Origin: Mycobacteroides saopaulense
GTDB taxonomy: Bacteria; Actinomycetota; Actinomycetes; Mycobacteriales; Mycobacteriaceae
Direction: 5' to 3'
Assembly (NCBI RefSeq): GCF_001456355.1
Contig: NZ_CP010271.1
Location: 3,224,001-3,288,000 of the forward strand
Length of the DNA stretch: 64,000 nt
The notes beneath the pieces were generated by a model. That model had not been told where the DNA came from, ran no database searches, and saw only the letters and a list, made by a program, of their open reading frames with translations. Shown here in pieces: positions 54,706-63,030 of the stretch. The translations under genes and the position numbers were made by a program. The stretch's first letter is position 1, and each line of letters begins with the position of its first letter.

Positions 54706-56073
54706 ATGGCTGACCTCCCCTTTGGATTCGCTGCCGGCGACGACCCCGATCGTGAACCGGGCGACGCCGGACGCGGCTCCTCGGGCTCGGGCCCATCGGG
54801 AGCGGACCCCTTCGGCTTCGGATCCGGTGGATTCAATCCCGCCGATCTGGGCCAGATCTTCACGCAGTTGGGCCAGATGTTCAGCGGTGCGGCCGCCAGC
54901 GCGACCAGCGGCCAGCCCGCGGGTCCGGTCAACTACGACATCGCCCGGCAACTGGCCTCAAGCTCAATCGGTTTCGTCGCGCCCATCACCGAGAGCACCA
55001 CATCGGCCATCACCGACGCGGTACATCTGGCCGATACCTGGCTCGACGGTGCCACCGCCCTGCCCGCCGGTACCACCCGGACCACGGCATGGACCGCGAC
55101 GGACTGGGTAGACAACACCCTGGAGAACTGGAAGCGGCTGGTCGACCCTGTGGCCGAACAGATTTCGGGCATGTGGGCGGCGAGCCTGCCCGAAGAGGCG
55201 CAGAGCATGGCCGGCCCGCTGTTGGGCATGATGACCCAGATGGGCGGCATGGCCTTCGGATCTCAGCTCGGCCAGGCCCTCGGCCAGCTGTCCCGAGAGG
55301 TGTTGACCTCCACGGACATCGGACTGCCGTTGGGACCGCGCGGAACTGCTGCGCTATTGCCGGAGGCCATCGAATCGTTCTCGGAGGGCCTCGAGCAGTC
55401 CAAAGGCGAGATCATGACCTTCCTGGCGGCCCGAGAAGCCGCGCACCATCGCCTGTTCAGCGGGGTGGGCTGGCTGACCATCCGGCTGATGGACACCGTC
55501 GAGCAGTACGCCAAGGGCATCTCGATCGACATGAGCGCCATCGAGGAAGCCGCACGCGGCTTCAACCCCGCCTCGCTGGGCGATCCGTCCGATATGGAAC
55601 AGCTGCTATCCCAAGGCATTTTCGAGCCGAAGACCACACCGCAGCAGGAGCAGGCCCTGGAGCGGCTGGAGACACTGCTGGCCCTGGTCGAGGGCTGGGT
55701 GCAGACGGTGGTGACCGACGCGCTCGGCGACCGCATCCCCGCCACCGCGGCCCTCAGCGAGACCCTGCGGCGCCGCCGCGCCACCGGTGGCCCGGCCGAA
55801 CAGACCTTCGGAACCCTGGTGGGCCTGGAGCTGCGCCCACGCAAGCTGCGTGAGGCGGCGGATCTGTGGCGCAGACTCACCGACGCCGTCGGCGTGGACA
55901 AGCGTGACGCGGTCTGGGCGCACCCCGATCTGATGCCCGATTCCAGCGACCTGGACAGTCCTGCCGCATTCATCGATCGGATCGTCGCGGGCGACACCGA
56001 CGCCGTCGACGATCCGATCGCGCAGATCGAGAAGCTCGATCCGGGGCCCCCCGGGGAGAACCGAGAAGACTGA
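54706..56073 (+). CDS. DUF2342 (zincin-like) protein with degenerate metal motif (Rv3195-like)
   Basis: 455 residues. The N-terminus is Gly/Ser/Asp-rich; the central domain matches the 'zinc-dependent metalloprotease' family DUF2342 (LVDPVAEQISGMWAASLPEE..., LGMMTQMGGMAFGSQLGQALGQL...). The HExxH site is changed to RExxH (residues about 242-246, REAAH), so the first zinc ligand is missing and catalysis is doubtful. C-terminal half is helical with ELRPRKLREAADLWRRL. It precedes the E1-like gene, the same order as Rv3195-Rv3196. Confidence 0.85.
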   Translation: MADLPFGFAAGDDPDREPGDAGRGSSGSGPSGADPFGFGSGGFNPADLGQIFTQLGQMFSGAAASATSGQPAGPVNYDIARQLASSSIGFVAPITESTTSAITDAVHLADTWLDGATALPAGTTRTTAWTATDWVDNTLENWKRLVDPVAEQISGMWAASLPEEAQSMAGPLLGMMTQMGGMAFGSQLGQALGQLSREVLTSTDIGLPLGPRGTAALLPEAIESFSEGLEQSKGEIMTFLAAREAAHHRLFSGVGWLTIRLMDTVEQYAKGISIDMSAIEEAARGFNPASLGDPSDMEQLLSQGIFEPKTTPQQEQALERLETLLALVEGWVQTVVTDALGDRIPATAALSETLRRRRATGGPAEQTFGTLVGLELRPRKLREAADLWRRLTDAVGVDKRDAVWAHPDLMPDSSDLDSPAAFIDRIVAGDTDAVDDPIAQIEKLDPGPPGENRED

Positions 56074-56177
56074 GAAATCGGCGCGTGACCGCTCCGCGCT
56101 GGTCAGCGGCCGAATCGGGCTGTGGATAAACGGCTTTAGATCAGCTTTGGCGCGGGCCGGATATGCCACTGTGGGTC

Positions 56178-57038
56178 ATGTCCAGCGAGCCGACGTTCAC
56201 CCTCGATCCGGCCCGTCCCGTGCTGCCACGCCCGGACGACGGTGTTCAGATCGGTTGGATGCCGCGCCACGCGGTGATCGTGCGCCCCTCGACGGCCGCT
56301 CCGGCCCAGGCAGTGCGACGACTACTGAACTCGCTGACCGATGAACTGACCTGGGGGCAGATTCTCAACCTCCAATGTGTCAAGGACTTTCACGATGCCG
56401 AGGACATCCGGAAACTGCTGGATGAGTTGGTCGACGCCGGCGCGGTCATTCGCAGGACCCCAACCGATGCGGTCGCATCGCCGGTGATCCGGATCGTCGG
56501 TCGCGGCCCGATTTCCGACGCCCTGTCCGAGGCACTGCGACATACCTCGGCACGCCTCCAGCGCTCAACGCAGTCGGCGCATGGAAAATCTTGGCAATAC
56601 GTGCATTTGGCGATACTCGCGGACGATCTGATTGTCGACACCCGATTACTGCGCACGCTGACCGAGGCCGAGGTTCCGCACCTATCCGTGCGGGCACGCG
56701 ACGGTACCGGGCTGATCGGGCCGATGGTCCTACCGGGTATCACCAGCTGCCTGGAATGCGCCGACCGGCATCGCAGTGACCGCGACGAGCAGTGGCCCGC
56801 GCTCGCGGCTCAGCTCACCGGAACCGTCGGCATCGCCGCACCGGCCACCGTGCTGGGCACCGTCGCGGTGGCGCTCGCACAGATCGATCGCGTGTTGTCG
56901 GCATTCCGAGGCCAAGCGCCCGGACCGTTGGTGACGCTCAACGCGACACTCGAACTCGACCTGGCGACCCACGCGCTGACCGCCCGGCATTGGACTGCTC
57001 ATCCGCTGTGCCCCTGCGGGGCCTTCCCTGGAAATTGA
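56178..57038 (+). CDS. Orphan cyclodehydratase/E1-like protein (TOMM leader-binding family, Rv3196-like)
   Basis: 286 residues. The C-terminal half follows ThiF/E1-like and TOMM cyclodehydratase C proteins: VRIVGRGPISDALSEALR (Rossmann), VLPGITSCLECADRHRSDRDEQWPALAAQL with CxxC, GTVAVALAQIDRVL, and a second zinc pair in HPLCPCGAFPG. The N-terminal part (QAVRRLLNSL, LLDELVDAGAVIRR) is like the RRE-type winged helix region. No YcaO partner, dehydrogenase or precursor peptide is adjacent. In M. tuberculosis the orthologue also stands alone. ATG 56178 is chosen over an ATG 15 bp upstream. Confidence 0.82.
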   Translation: MSSEPTFTLDPARPVLPRPDDGVQIGWMPRHAVIVRPSTAAPAQAVRRLLNSLTDELTWGQILNLQCVKDFHDAEDIRKLLDELVDAGAVIRRTPTDAVASPVIRIVGRGPISDALSEALRHTSARLQRSTQSAHGKSWQYVHLAILADDLIVDTRLLRTLTEAEVPHLSVRARDGTGLIGPMVLPGITSCLECADRHRSDRDEQWPALAAQLTGTVGIAAPATVLGTVAVALAQIDRVLSAFRGQAPGPLVTLNATLELDLATHALTARHWTAHPLCPCGAFPGN

Positions 57039-57087
57039 CGAAGACCCACTTTTTGTTAACTTCATCACGACCGGGCATGATGTGCAC

Positions 57088-58437
57088 ATGGCAGAGATTC
57101 GTCGTGGCCGCGCCGCACGCGCCGCAAAACTCGCATCGCTTCCGGCCGGAATCGCGGGCCGCGCCGCGCTCGGTGTGGGCAAGCGGCTGGCCGGTAAATC
57201 CAAGGACGAAGTCAACGCCGAGCTCGTAGAGAAGGCCGCCGAACAACTGTTCCAGGTGCTGGGCGAGCTCAAGGGCGCGGCCATGAAGATCGGCCAGATG
57301 CTCTCGGTGATGGAGGCCGCCATCCCGCCGGAGTTCGGTGAGCCCTACCGGGAGGCGCTGACCAAGCTGCAAAGTGATGCGCCGCCGCTGCCCGCCGACA
57401 AGGTCCACCGTGTCCTCGATGCCCAGCTGGGCACGAAGTGGCGCGAAAGGTTCCAGTCCTTCGACGACAAACCCGTCGCCTCGGCGAGCATCGGCCAGGT
57501 ACACAAAGCCATCTGGAAGGACGGCCGCGCGGTCGCGGTCAAGGTGCAATACCCGGGCGCCGACGAGGCCGTCCGCTCGGACCTGAAAACCATTCAGCGA
57601 CTCTCCTCGTTGTTCAAACAAGTGGCCCCGGGTGCCGATATCAAGGGCATCGTCGACGAGCTGATCGAGCGCACCGAAGAAGAACTCGACTACCGCATCG
57701 AAGCCACCAACCAGCGCACCTTCGCCAAGGCCTTCAAGGGCGACCCCGAGTTCTACGTGCCATCGGTCGTCGCTTCCTCCCCCAAGGTGATCATCACCGA
57801 GTGGATGCAGGGCCGGAAGCTCTCGGAGATCATCGCCAAGGGAACCGAAGAAGAGCGCAGCAGGTGCGCGCACCTGCTGCTGGAGTTCAGCATCAGCTCG
57901 CCCTACCGGTGCGGCTTGCTGCACGCCGATACCCACCCCGGAAATTTCATGCTGCTGGAAGACGGCCGGTTCGGCGTCATGGACTTCGGCGCGTGTGCCT
58001 CCCACGAGGGCGGCCTGCCCGCCGGCTTCGGACCGATCCTGCGTCTGGCCCGCGACGAGAAGTGGGAGGAGCTGACCGAGGTGTTGCGTTCGGAGGGCTT
58101 CATCCCGCCGAGCGCGACATCCGTCTCTCACGAGGAGGTCAACTCCTACCTTGAGCCGTATATCGAGCCGCTGAATCACGAGACCTTTCACTTCAGCCGC
58201 AAGTGGCTGCAACGACTCACCGCCAAGGCCACCGATTTCCGCAGCGAAGAGTTCCTGGAGTCGTTCAAGACCAGTCGCCAGATGAACCTGCCGCCGAACT
58301 ACCTGATGTTCTTCCGCGTCCTCGGTGGCCTCATCGGCATTGCCGCACAGCTGGACGCCCCGGTAGATTACGCGGCCATCATCGACAAATGGGTCCCGGG
58401 TTTCCACGAGGACAGCAAGACTCCGGCCACCACGTAG
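57088..58437 (+). CDS. ABC1/UbiB atypical kinase, tandem copy 1 (Rv3197-like)
   Basis: 449 residues. Family motifs in order: the KxGQ motif in AAMKIGQMLSVME, the Ala-rich loop region VASASIGQVHKAI, the ATP-site Lys in AVKVQYPGADEAVR, the LLHADTHPGNF catalytic loop, and VMDFGA as the metal-binding DFG. ABC1 kinases are mostly lipid/quinone-linked ATPases. The start ATG 57088 is matched to its paralogues. In M. tuberculosis one gene (Rv3197) sits here, next to whiB7; here there are three. Nucleotide blocks are shared with copies 2 and 3. Confidence 0.92.
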   Translation: MAEIRRGRAARAAKLASLPAGIAGRAALGVGKRLAGKSKDEVNAELVEKAAEQLFQVLGELKGAAMKIGQMLSVMEAAIPPEFGEPYREALTKLQSDAPPLPADKVHRVLDAQLGTKWRERFQSFDDKPVASASIGQVHKAIWKDGRAVAVKVQYPGADEAVRSDLKTIQRLSSLFKQVAPGADIKGIVDELIERTEEELDYRIEATNQRTFAKAFKGDPEFYVPSVVASSPKVIITEWMQGRKLSEIIAKGTEEERSRCAHLLLEFSISSPYRCGLLHADTHPGNFMLLEDGRFGVMDFGACASHEGGLPAGFGPILRLARDEKWEELTEVLRSEGFIPPSATSVSHEEVNSYLEPYIEPLNHETFHFSRKWLQRLTAKATDFRSEEFLESFKTSRQMNLPPNYLMFFRVLGGLIGIAAQLDAPVDYAAIIDKWVPGFHEDSKTPATT

Positions 58438-58492
58438 ACCACAGGAAAACCCGCGTTGTCAGAATCGCGCCGCCCCCGGCATGATGTAACGC

Positions 58493-59824
58493 ATGGCTGA
58501 GATCCGCCGCGGCCGCGCCGCACGCGCCGCAAAACTGGCATCCCTGCCGGCAGGCATCGCCGGACGCGCCGCACTCGGCATGGGGAAACGTCTGACCGGT
58601 AAGTCCAAGGACGAGGTCAACGCCGAGATGATGGAGAAGGCGGCCGAGCAGCTGTTCCAGGTGCTCGGCGAACTCAAGGGCGCGGCCATGAAGCTCGGGC
58701 AGGCGTTGTCGGTGTTCGAAGCCGCCATTCCCCCCGCCTTCGCCGAACCCTTCCGGGAAGCCTTGACGAAGCTGCAAAGCGACGCACCCCCGCTGCCCGC
58801 CGACAAGGTCCACCGCGTCCTCGATGCCCAGCTCGGCACCAAATGGCGCGAACGCTTCCAGTCCTTCGACGACAAACCCGTCGCCTCGGCCAGCATCGGC
58901 CAGGTACACCGCGCCGTCTGGAGCGACGGGCGCACGGTCGCAGTCAAGGTGCAGTACCCGGGCGCCGACGAGGCGGTGCGCTCGGATCTGAAAACCATGC
59001 AGCGGCTGGCATCGTTGTTCAAGCAGATCGTGCCCGGCGCGGACGTCAAGAGCATCATCGACGAACTGATCGAGCGCACCGAAGAAGAACTCGACTACCG
59101 CATCGAGGCCACCAACCAACGGGCCTTCGCCAAGGCGTTCAGAAACGATCCCGAGTTCTACGTCCCGGCAGTCGTGGCCTCGGCACCCAAGGTCGTCATC
59201 AGTGAATGGATGCAGGGGCGCAAGCTCTCCGAAATCATCAGCAGCGGAACCGAAGACGAACGCAACGAGTGCGGGCGCCTGCTGTTGAAGTTCACCGTCA
59301 GCTCGCCGTACCGGTGCGGGTTGCTGCACGCCGACACCCATCCCGGAAACTTCATGCTGCTGCCCGACGGGCGTCTGGGCGTCATGGACTTCGGTGCCGT
59401 CGCCACCCACGAGGGCGGATTTCCCCCCAACCTCGGACCCATCTGGCGCCTGGAGCGTGACGGCGTGTGGGACGAGCTCATCCCTCTGATGCGCGAGGAA
59501 GGATTCATCCCACCGCGCACCGAGGTGTCCCCCGATGAGATCGACGAGTACCTCAAGCCGTTCATCGATCCGCTGAGGTCCGACGAGTTCCACTTCACCC
59601 GGAAATGGATGCAGCGCGTGGCCGCCAAATCCAGCGATGTGCGCGGTGCCCAGTTCCAGACCGGCCGGCACCTGGACCTACCACCGGTTTACCTCATGAT
59701 GTTCCGGGTTCTCGGAAGCCTCTCGGGCATCCTGGCCCAGCTCGATGCGACGGTCCCCTATGCCCGAATCATCGGCGACTGGGTTCCCGGCTTTCGCGAG
59801 GACGAGCCCGTCGCCGCCAGCTAG
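58493..59824 (+). CDS. ABC1/UbiB atypical kinase, tandem copy 2
   Basis: 443 residues, closest to copy 1. Conserved: AAMKLGQALSVFE (KxGQ), VASASIGQVHRAV, AVKVQYPGADEAVR, LLHADTHPGNF and VMDFGAVATHEG. The first 30 codons are nearly identical to copy 1 (RRGRAARAAKLASLPAGIAG). Starts 55 bp after copy 1. ATG 58493 is the only sensible start. Nothing suggests loss of function; the duplication is therefore expected to be maintained for dosage or altered specificity. Confidence 0.92.
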   Translation: MAEIRRGRAARAAKLASLPAGIAGRAALGMGKRLTGKSKDEVNAEMMEKAAEQLFQVLGELKGAAMKLGQALSVFEAAIPPAFAEPFREALTKLQSDAPPLPADKVHRVLDAQLGTKWRERFQSFDDKPVASASIGQVHRAVWSDGRTVAVKVQYPGADEAVRSDLKTMQRLASLFKQIVPGADVKSIIDELIERTEEELDYRIEATNQRAFAKAFRNDPEFYVPAVVASAPKVVISEWMQGRKLSEIISSGTEDERNECGRLLLKFTVSSPYRCGLLHADTHPGNFMLLPDGRLGVMDFGAVATHEGGFPPNLGPIWRLERDGVWDELIPLMREEGFIPPRTEVSPDEIDEYLKPFIDPLRSDEFHFTRKWMQRVAAKSSDVRGAQFQTGRHLDLPPVYLMMFRVLGSLSGILAQLDATVPYARIIGDWVPGFREDEPVAAS

Positions 59825-59886
59825 CAACAGCTAGCATTCCGTGAAGACGTGGGGCAACGACGCCGCACTGAACGATATGAGGTGAC

Positions 59887-61236
59887 ATGGCAGATATTCG
59901 CCGCGGTGGACTGAGCCGGATGACCAAACTGGCAAGCCTGCCGGCAGGCATGGCCGGGCGCGCGGTCCTCGGAGTGGGCAAACGCCTGACCGGCACCTCT
60001 GCCGACGAGGTCAACGCCGAACTCTTGGAGAAGGCCGCCGACGAGCTGTTCAACGTGCTCGGCGAGCTCAAGGGTGGCGCCATGAAGGTCGGCCAGGCCC
60101 TGTCCGTGATGGAGGCGGCGATACCGCCGCAGTTCGCCGACCCGTTCCGCGAGGCCCTGGTCAAGCTGCAGAGCGAGGCGCCTCCGCTGCCTGCGGCCAA
60201 GGTTCATCGCGTCCTCGACGCGCAGCTCGGCACCAAATGGCGCGAACGGTTCCAGTCCTTCGACGACACTCCGGTCGCCTCGGCCAGCATCGGCCAGGTG
60301 CACAAGGGCATATGGAAGGACGGCCGCGAGGTGGCCGTCAAAATCCAGTACCCCGGCGCCGACGACGCGCTGCGCGCCGATCTCAAGCTCATCCAGCGGA
60401 TGACGCCGCTGGCCAAACAGATTGCGCCCAAAGCAGATATCGACAGGCTGGTGGCCGAGATCAGCGACCGCATCGAGGCTGAACTCGACTATCGGCAGGA
60501 GGCGTCCAATCAGCGCGCATTCGCGAAGGCCTTCGCCGACGATCCTAAGTTCTTTGTACCGGCGGTGGTGGCCAGTGCACCCAAGGTGATCATCGCCGAG
60601 TGGATGGAGGGCCGGCGGCTCTCCAAGATCATCGCCGAAGGCACTCGGGAGGAACGAGACTCAGCCGGCGCCCTGATGCTCGAATTCACGGTGAAGTCAC
60701 CGGAGAAGGTGGGGCTGGTGCATGCCGACCCGCACCCGGGAAACTTCATGCTGCTCTCCGACGGACGCTTCGGCATCATCGACTTCGGCGCCGTCTCCGA
60801 GCATCCCGGTGGCGTTCCGCCCGAGTTCGGCGAGGTACTGTGCTGGGCGCGTGATGAGCAGTGGGAGCAGGTGATTCGGCTCATCAAGCAGCTTGGGTTC
60901 ATGCCGCCGGAGGTTCAACTGTCCGGGGATCAGGTGATGGACTACATCAGGCCGCTGTGGCCCTATGTCGATCCGCTGCGCTCAGGCGAATTCCATTTCA
61001 CCCGTGAGTGGTTCCAGCAGGCCGCGGTGGCATCCACCGATCTGTTGGACGAGGGATTCGCCGATCGGTTCAAGCTGGCGCGCCAGATGACGGTGCCGCC
61101 GGGCTACGTGATGCTGCTGCGCACACTCGGCGGGATGATCGGCGTACTGGTACAGCTGGACGCGCACGTGAACTACGCGGCGATCGCCGAGGAATGGATG
61201 GCGGGGTTCTTCCCGCCGAATGCGAAACCGGCCTAA
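59887..61236 (+). CDS. ABC1/UbiB atypical kinase, tandem copy 3
   Basis: 449 residues, more divergent. KxGQ appears as GAMKVGQALS, the ATP Lys in AVKIQYPGADDALR, catalytic loop VHADPHPGNF (Pro where copies 1-2 have Thr) and GIIDFGAVSEHPGG. An ER/Asp-rich segment follows the middle (SDRIEAELDYRQEA). ATG 59887 is preceded by GAGGTGAC. Its 3' end faces whiB7, with a terminator between. Catalytic residues are intact. Possibly the ancestral-type copy or the one with a separate role. Confidence 0.9.
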   Translation: MADIRRGGLSRMTKLASLPAGMAGRAVLGVGKRLTGTSADEVNAELLEKAADELFNVLGELKGGAMKVGQALSVMEAAIPPQFADPFREALVKLQSEAPPLPAAKVHRVLDAQLGTKWRERFQSFDDTPVASASIGQVHKGIWKDGREVAVKIQYPGADDALRADLKLIQRMTPLAKQIAPKADIDRLVAEISDRIEAELDYRQEASNQRAFAKAFADDPKFFVPAVVASAPKVIIAEWMEGRRLSKIIAEGTREERDSAGALMLEFTVKSPEKVGLVHADPHPGNFMLLSDGRFGIIDFGAVSEHPGGVPPEFGEVLCWARDEQWEQVIRLIKQLGFMPPEVQLSGDQVMDYIRPLWPYVDPLRSGEFHFTREWFQQAAVASTDLLDEGFADRFKLARQMTVPPGYVMLLRTLGGMIGVLVQLDAHVNYAAIAEEWMAGFFPPNAKPA

Positions 61237-61239
61237 ACG

Positions 61240-61277
61240 CAATGCTCCCCACCGCCTGATGGCGATGGGGAGCATTG
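61240..61277. terminator. Bidirectional terminator between ABC1 copy 3 and whiB7
   Basis: CAATGCTCCCCACCGCC and GGCGATGGGGAGCATTG pair at 16 of 17 positions around TGAT. It begins 4 bp after the ABC1 copy 3 stop and lies 27 bp beyond the whiB7 stop. Confidence 0.8.
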
Positions 61278-61303
61278 GTTGTCGAGACGTTCGACGGGCC
61301 GCG

Positions 61304-61588
61304 TCATGCCGCGGCGGGATCTGCGTCAGGCAGCGGGTTCTTGCGCGGGCGTCCACGCGGCCGCTTACGCGCCACGATGGCTCCCTGCTCCAAGATCTCC
61401 CCACCCCAGACGCCCCACGGCTCCGCGCGATCCAGCGCAGCGGCCAGGCACTGCGACCGGATCGGGCAGTCCGCGCACAGCGCCTTGGCCCGCTCCAGGT
61501 CAGCGGGGCTTTCGGCGAACCACAGGTCCGCATCCGCTACATGGCACGGCAGGGCACGTCTTCGGGCCTCCACTTCGACGGTCATCAT
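61304..61588 (-). CDS. whiB7: Transcriptional regulator WhiB7
   Basis: 94 residues from ATG 61588. Four Cys of the Fe-S cluster (PCHVAD, LCADC, SQCLAA), the GVWGG turn after CLAAALDRAEPW, and a C-terminal AT-hook KRPRGRPRK: the full WhiB7 signature. It activates intrinsic antibiotic resistance genes (ribosome protection, efflux, Erm, Eis) by binding SigA at AT-rich -35 promoters. An AGGTG lies 9 bases before the start; ATG 61585 and an ATG at 61612 are alternatives. Its leader contains the elements listed below. Confidence 0.97.
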   Translation of the reverse strand: MMTVEVEARRRALPCHVADADLWFAESPADLERAKALCADCPIRSQCLAAALDRAEPWGVWGGEILEQGAIVARKRPRGRPRKNPLPDADPAAA

Positions 61589-61686
61589 GTGTCCGTTCAC
61601 CTGCTTCCTCATCGGTTCTCGTAACTGCTGGTCTCGTATCGGTGTCTTGTCGATCGAGATCCGTCAGCCACGTCTGAGGTTGAGGC

Positions 61687-61732
61687 TCAAACAAATGTGG
61701 CCACGGATCCCGGTGGTGTCGGGTCCGTGGCC
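61687..61732 (-). terminator. Attenuator-type terminator in the whiB7 leader
   Basis: Transcribed hairpin GGCCACGGA / TCCGTGGCC (61732-61724 with 61707-61699), the arms separated by 16 bases that can pair further, followed by a U-rich run ACATTTGTTTG. It lies between the leader ORF stop (61755) and the whiB7 start, where transcription can stop before the gene unless translation of the leader is perturbed. Confidence 0.8.
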
Positions 61733-61754
61733 TGGGAGGCGGTTGAGGGGCTAC

Positions 61755-61973
61755 CTAGATGTATCCCCTATTCACGGACGCGACATTCGCGGCTTCGGCG
61801 GCGACGGCGCGGTGCTTAATCGCGGAAGCCGAGCCGGCCGGCACCATGCCAGCCACCGCCGGCTTGGCAGCGGCGGCACGCGTCTGGAGCGACGGCGGAG
61901 CGATCGGCGATACGACAAAGGCACCATGGGCATCACGCCACAAGGTGTCTCCGTAATTGGTGGGTGTATTCAT
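61755..61973 (-). CDS. Leader peptide ORF (uORF) of the whiB7 transcript
   Basis: 72 codons beginning ATG 61973 with an almost ideal ribosome binding site (AAGGAGGAGCG). It starts MNTPTNYGDTLWRDAHG and is Ala/Val-rich later. It ends 22 bases before the attenuator stem. Translated leaders ahead of an attenuator are known in the mycobacterial whiB7 family; stalled ribosomes on this ORF would plausibly change folding and allow read-through into whiB7. It is much longer than the minimum for such control. Confidence 0.72.
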   Translation of the reverse strand: MNTPTNYGDTLWRDAHGAFVVSPIAPPSLQTRAAAAKPAVAGMVPAGSASAIKHRAVAAEAANVASVNRGYI

Positions 61974-62041
61974 CGCTCCTCCTTCCGTCTACTCGCTCGT
62001 GAACAGGTCTGGTTCGGAATCCTCACGAATTCCTGTAGCCA

Positions 62042-62079
62042 AGAGTAAAAGGTCGTCTATCGGTTGACAAGTTATTTTT
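62042..62079 (-). promoter_or_regulatory. WhiB7-autoregulated promoter (AT-rich box, -35, -10)
   Basis: Minus strand: -35 TTGTCA (62070-62065), a 17-base spacer, and -10 TACTCT (62047-62042). Directly upstream of the -35 is an AAAAAT tract (62079-62074), three bases before TTG, the expected placement for WhiB7-SigA contact. It drives the leader ORF and whiB7. Confidence 0.8.
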
Positions 62080-62149
62080 GACCTGCGGCGATACTTCAAA
62101 ACCAGTTTGTTCGAACTGGCATCTTTTCAGCCGAAATCGACGGACTCCT

Positions 62150-62974
62150 CTACACAGAGGTCAGCAGCCGGGCGCGGAACAAATCCAGTACCTGATCGAG
62201 CGCCGCACGCGTCGGTTGGCCGGGTTCATCGATGAGGTGTTCGGTGACCACCGAATGCGGGGGCATCGGCGAGCCGGGACGAGCTGCCTCGCCGGGCAAT
62301 TCGATGGCGATGAACCCATCGCCCAGTTCTTCTCTGAGGAACTGGAAACGCTCGGCGGGCACCAGCTTGTCGGTGGTGAAACGCATGCCGATCACCTTGA
62401 GCCCGTCATGCTGGCAGCGATGCTTGACCTTCTGCAGGTCCGCCGGCGAGATATCGATGTTGCGCCGCGCCTTCTTGGTGAGCCCGAACGGCAACGAGGG
62501 CTGCGACAGCACGGGTGCCAGCAGCCGGTCGTCGGCCGCCATGGCCAGTGCGTAACCACCGGTGAAGCACATACCGATGGCACCCACCCCGGGGCCGCCA
62601 TTGCGCTCATGCTCGTTCTGAGCCAAGGCGCGCAGCCACGCCACCACGGGAGAACTCTTTCCTGTGGCCAGCACCGTGAACTCGCGGCTCACACAACCGC
62701 GGAACATCGACGACGCCATGTAAGTGCCGGTGCGCAACCAGCCATCGGCCTTGGGATCCACGCTCTGACCCGGATTGCCGAACAGGTGCGGCATCACGGC
62801 GGTGCACCCGATGTCGGCCACCTTGCGCGCGAAGTCGGCGACCTTGGGGCTGATTCCTGGCATCTCGGCGATGACGATCACCGCAGGTCCACTGCCCTTT
62901 CTCAACACGATCTTGGTATCGCCCTCGTGAGTGAAGGTGCCTGCTTCGAAATCGCGGAGGTCATCGTCGGCCAT
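62150..62974 (-). CDS. Dienelactone hydrolase family protein
   Basis: 274-residue alpha/beta hydrolase. The nucleophile elbow is GMCFTGG with a Cys in place of Ser (as in DLH), and the family region VIVIAEMPGISPKVADFARKVAD contains the Glu that activates it; a His lies near PPHSVVTEHL. Likely hydrolyses enol-lactones or small esters. It is between uvrD2 and whiB7 and 71 bp upstream of the whiB7 promoter, an extra gene relative to M. tuberculosis where uvrD2 and whiB7 are adjacent. Confidence 0.88.
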   Translation of the reverse strand: MADDDLRDFEAGTFTHEGDTKIVLRKGSGPAVIVIAEMPGISPKVADFARKVADIGCTAVMPHLFGNPGQSVDPKADGWLRTGTYMASSMFRGCVSREFTVLATGKSSPVVAWLRALAQNEHERNGGPGVGAIGMCFTGGYALAMAADDRLLAPVLSQPSLPFGLTKKARRNIDISPADLQKVKHRCQHDGLKVIGMRFTTDKLVPAERFQFLREELGDGFIAIELPGEAARPGSPMPPHSVVTEHLIDEPGQPTRAALDQVLDLFRARLLTSV

Positions 62975-63030
62975 GGGGCGAGCCTAGGACGAGTTGACGC
63001 TCGGCGCTAGACACGTGTTGAACAAGGAAT

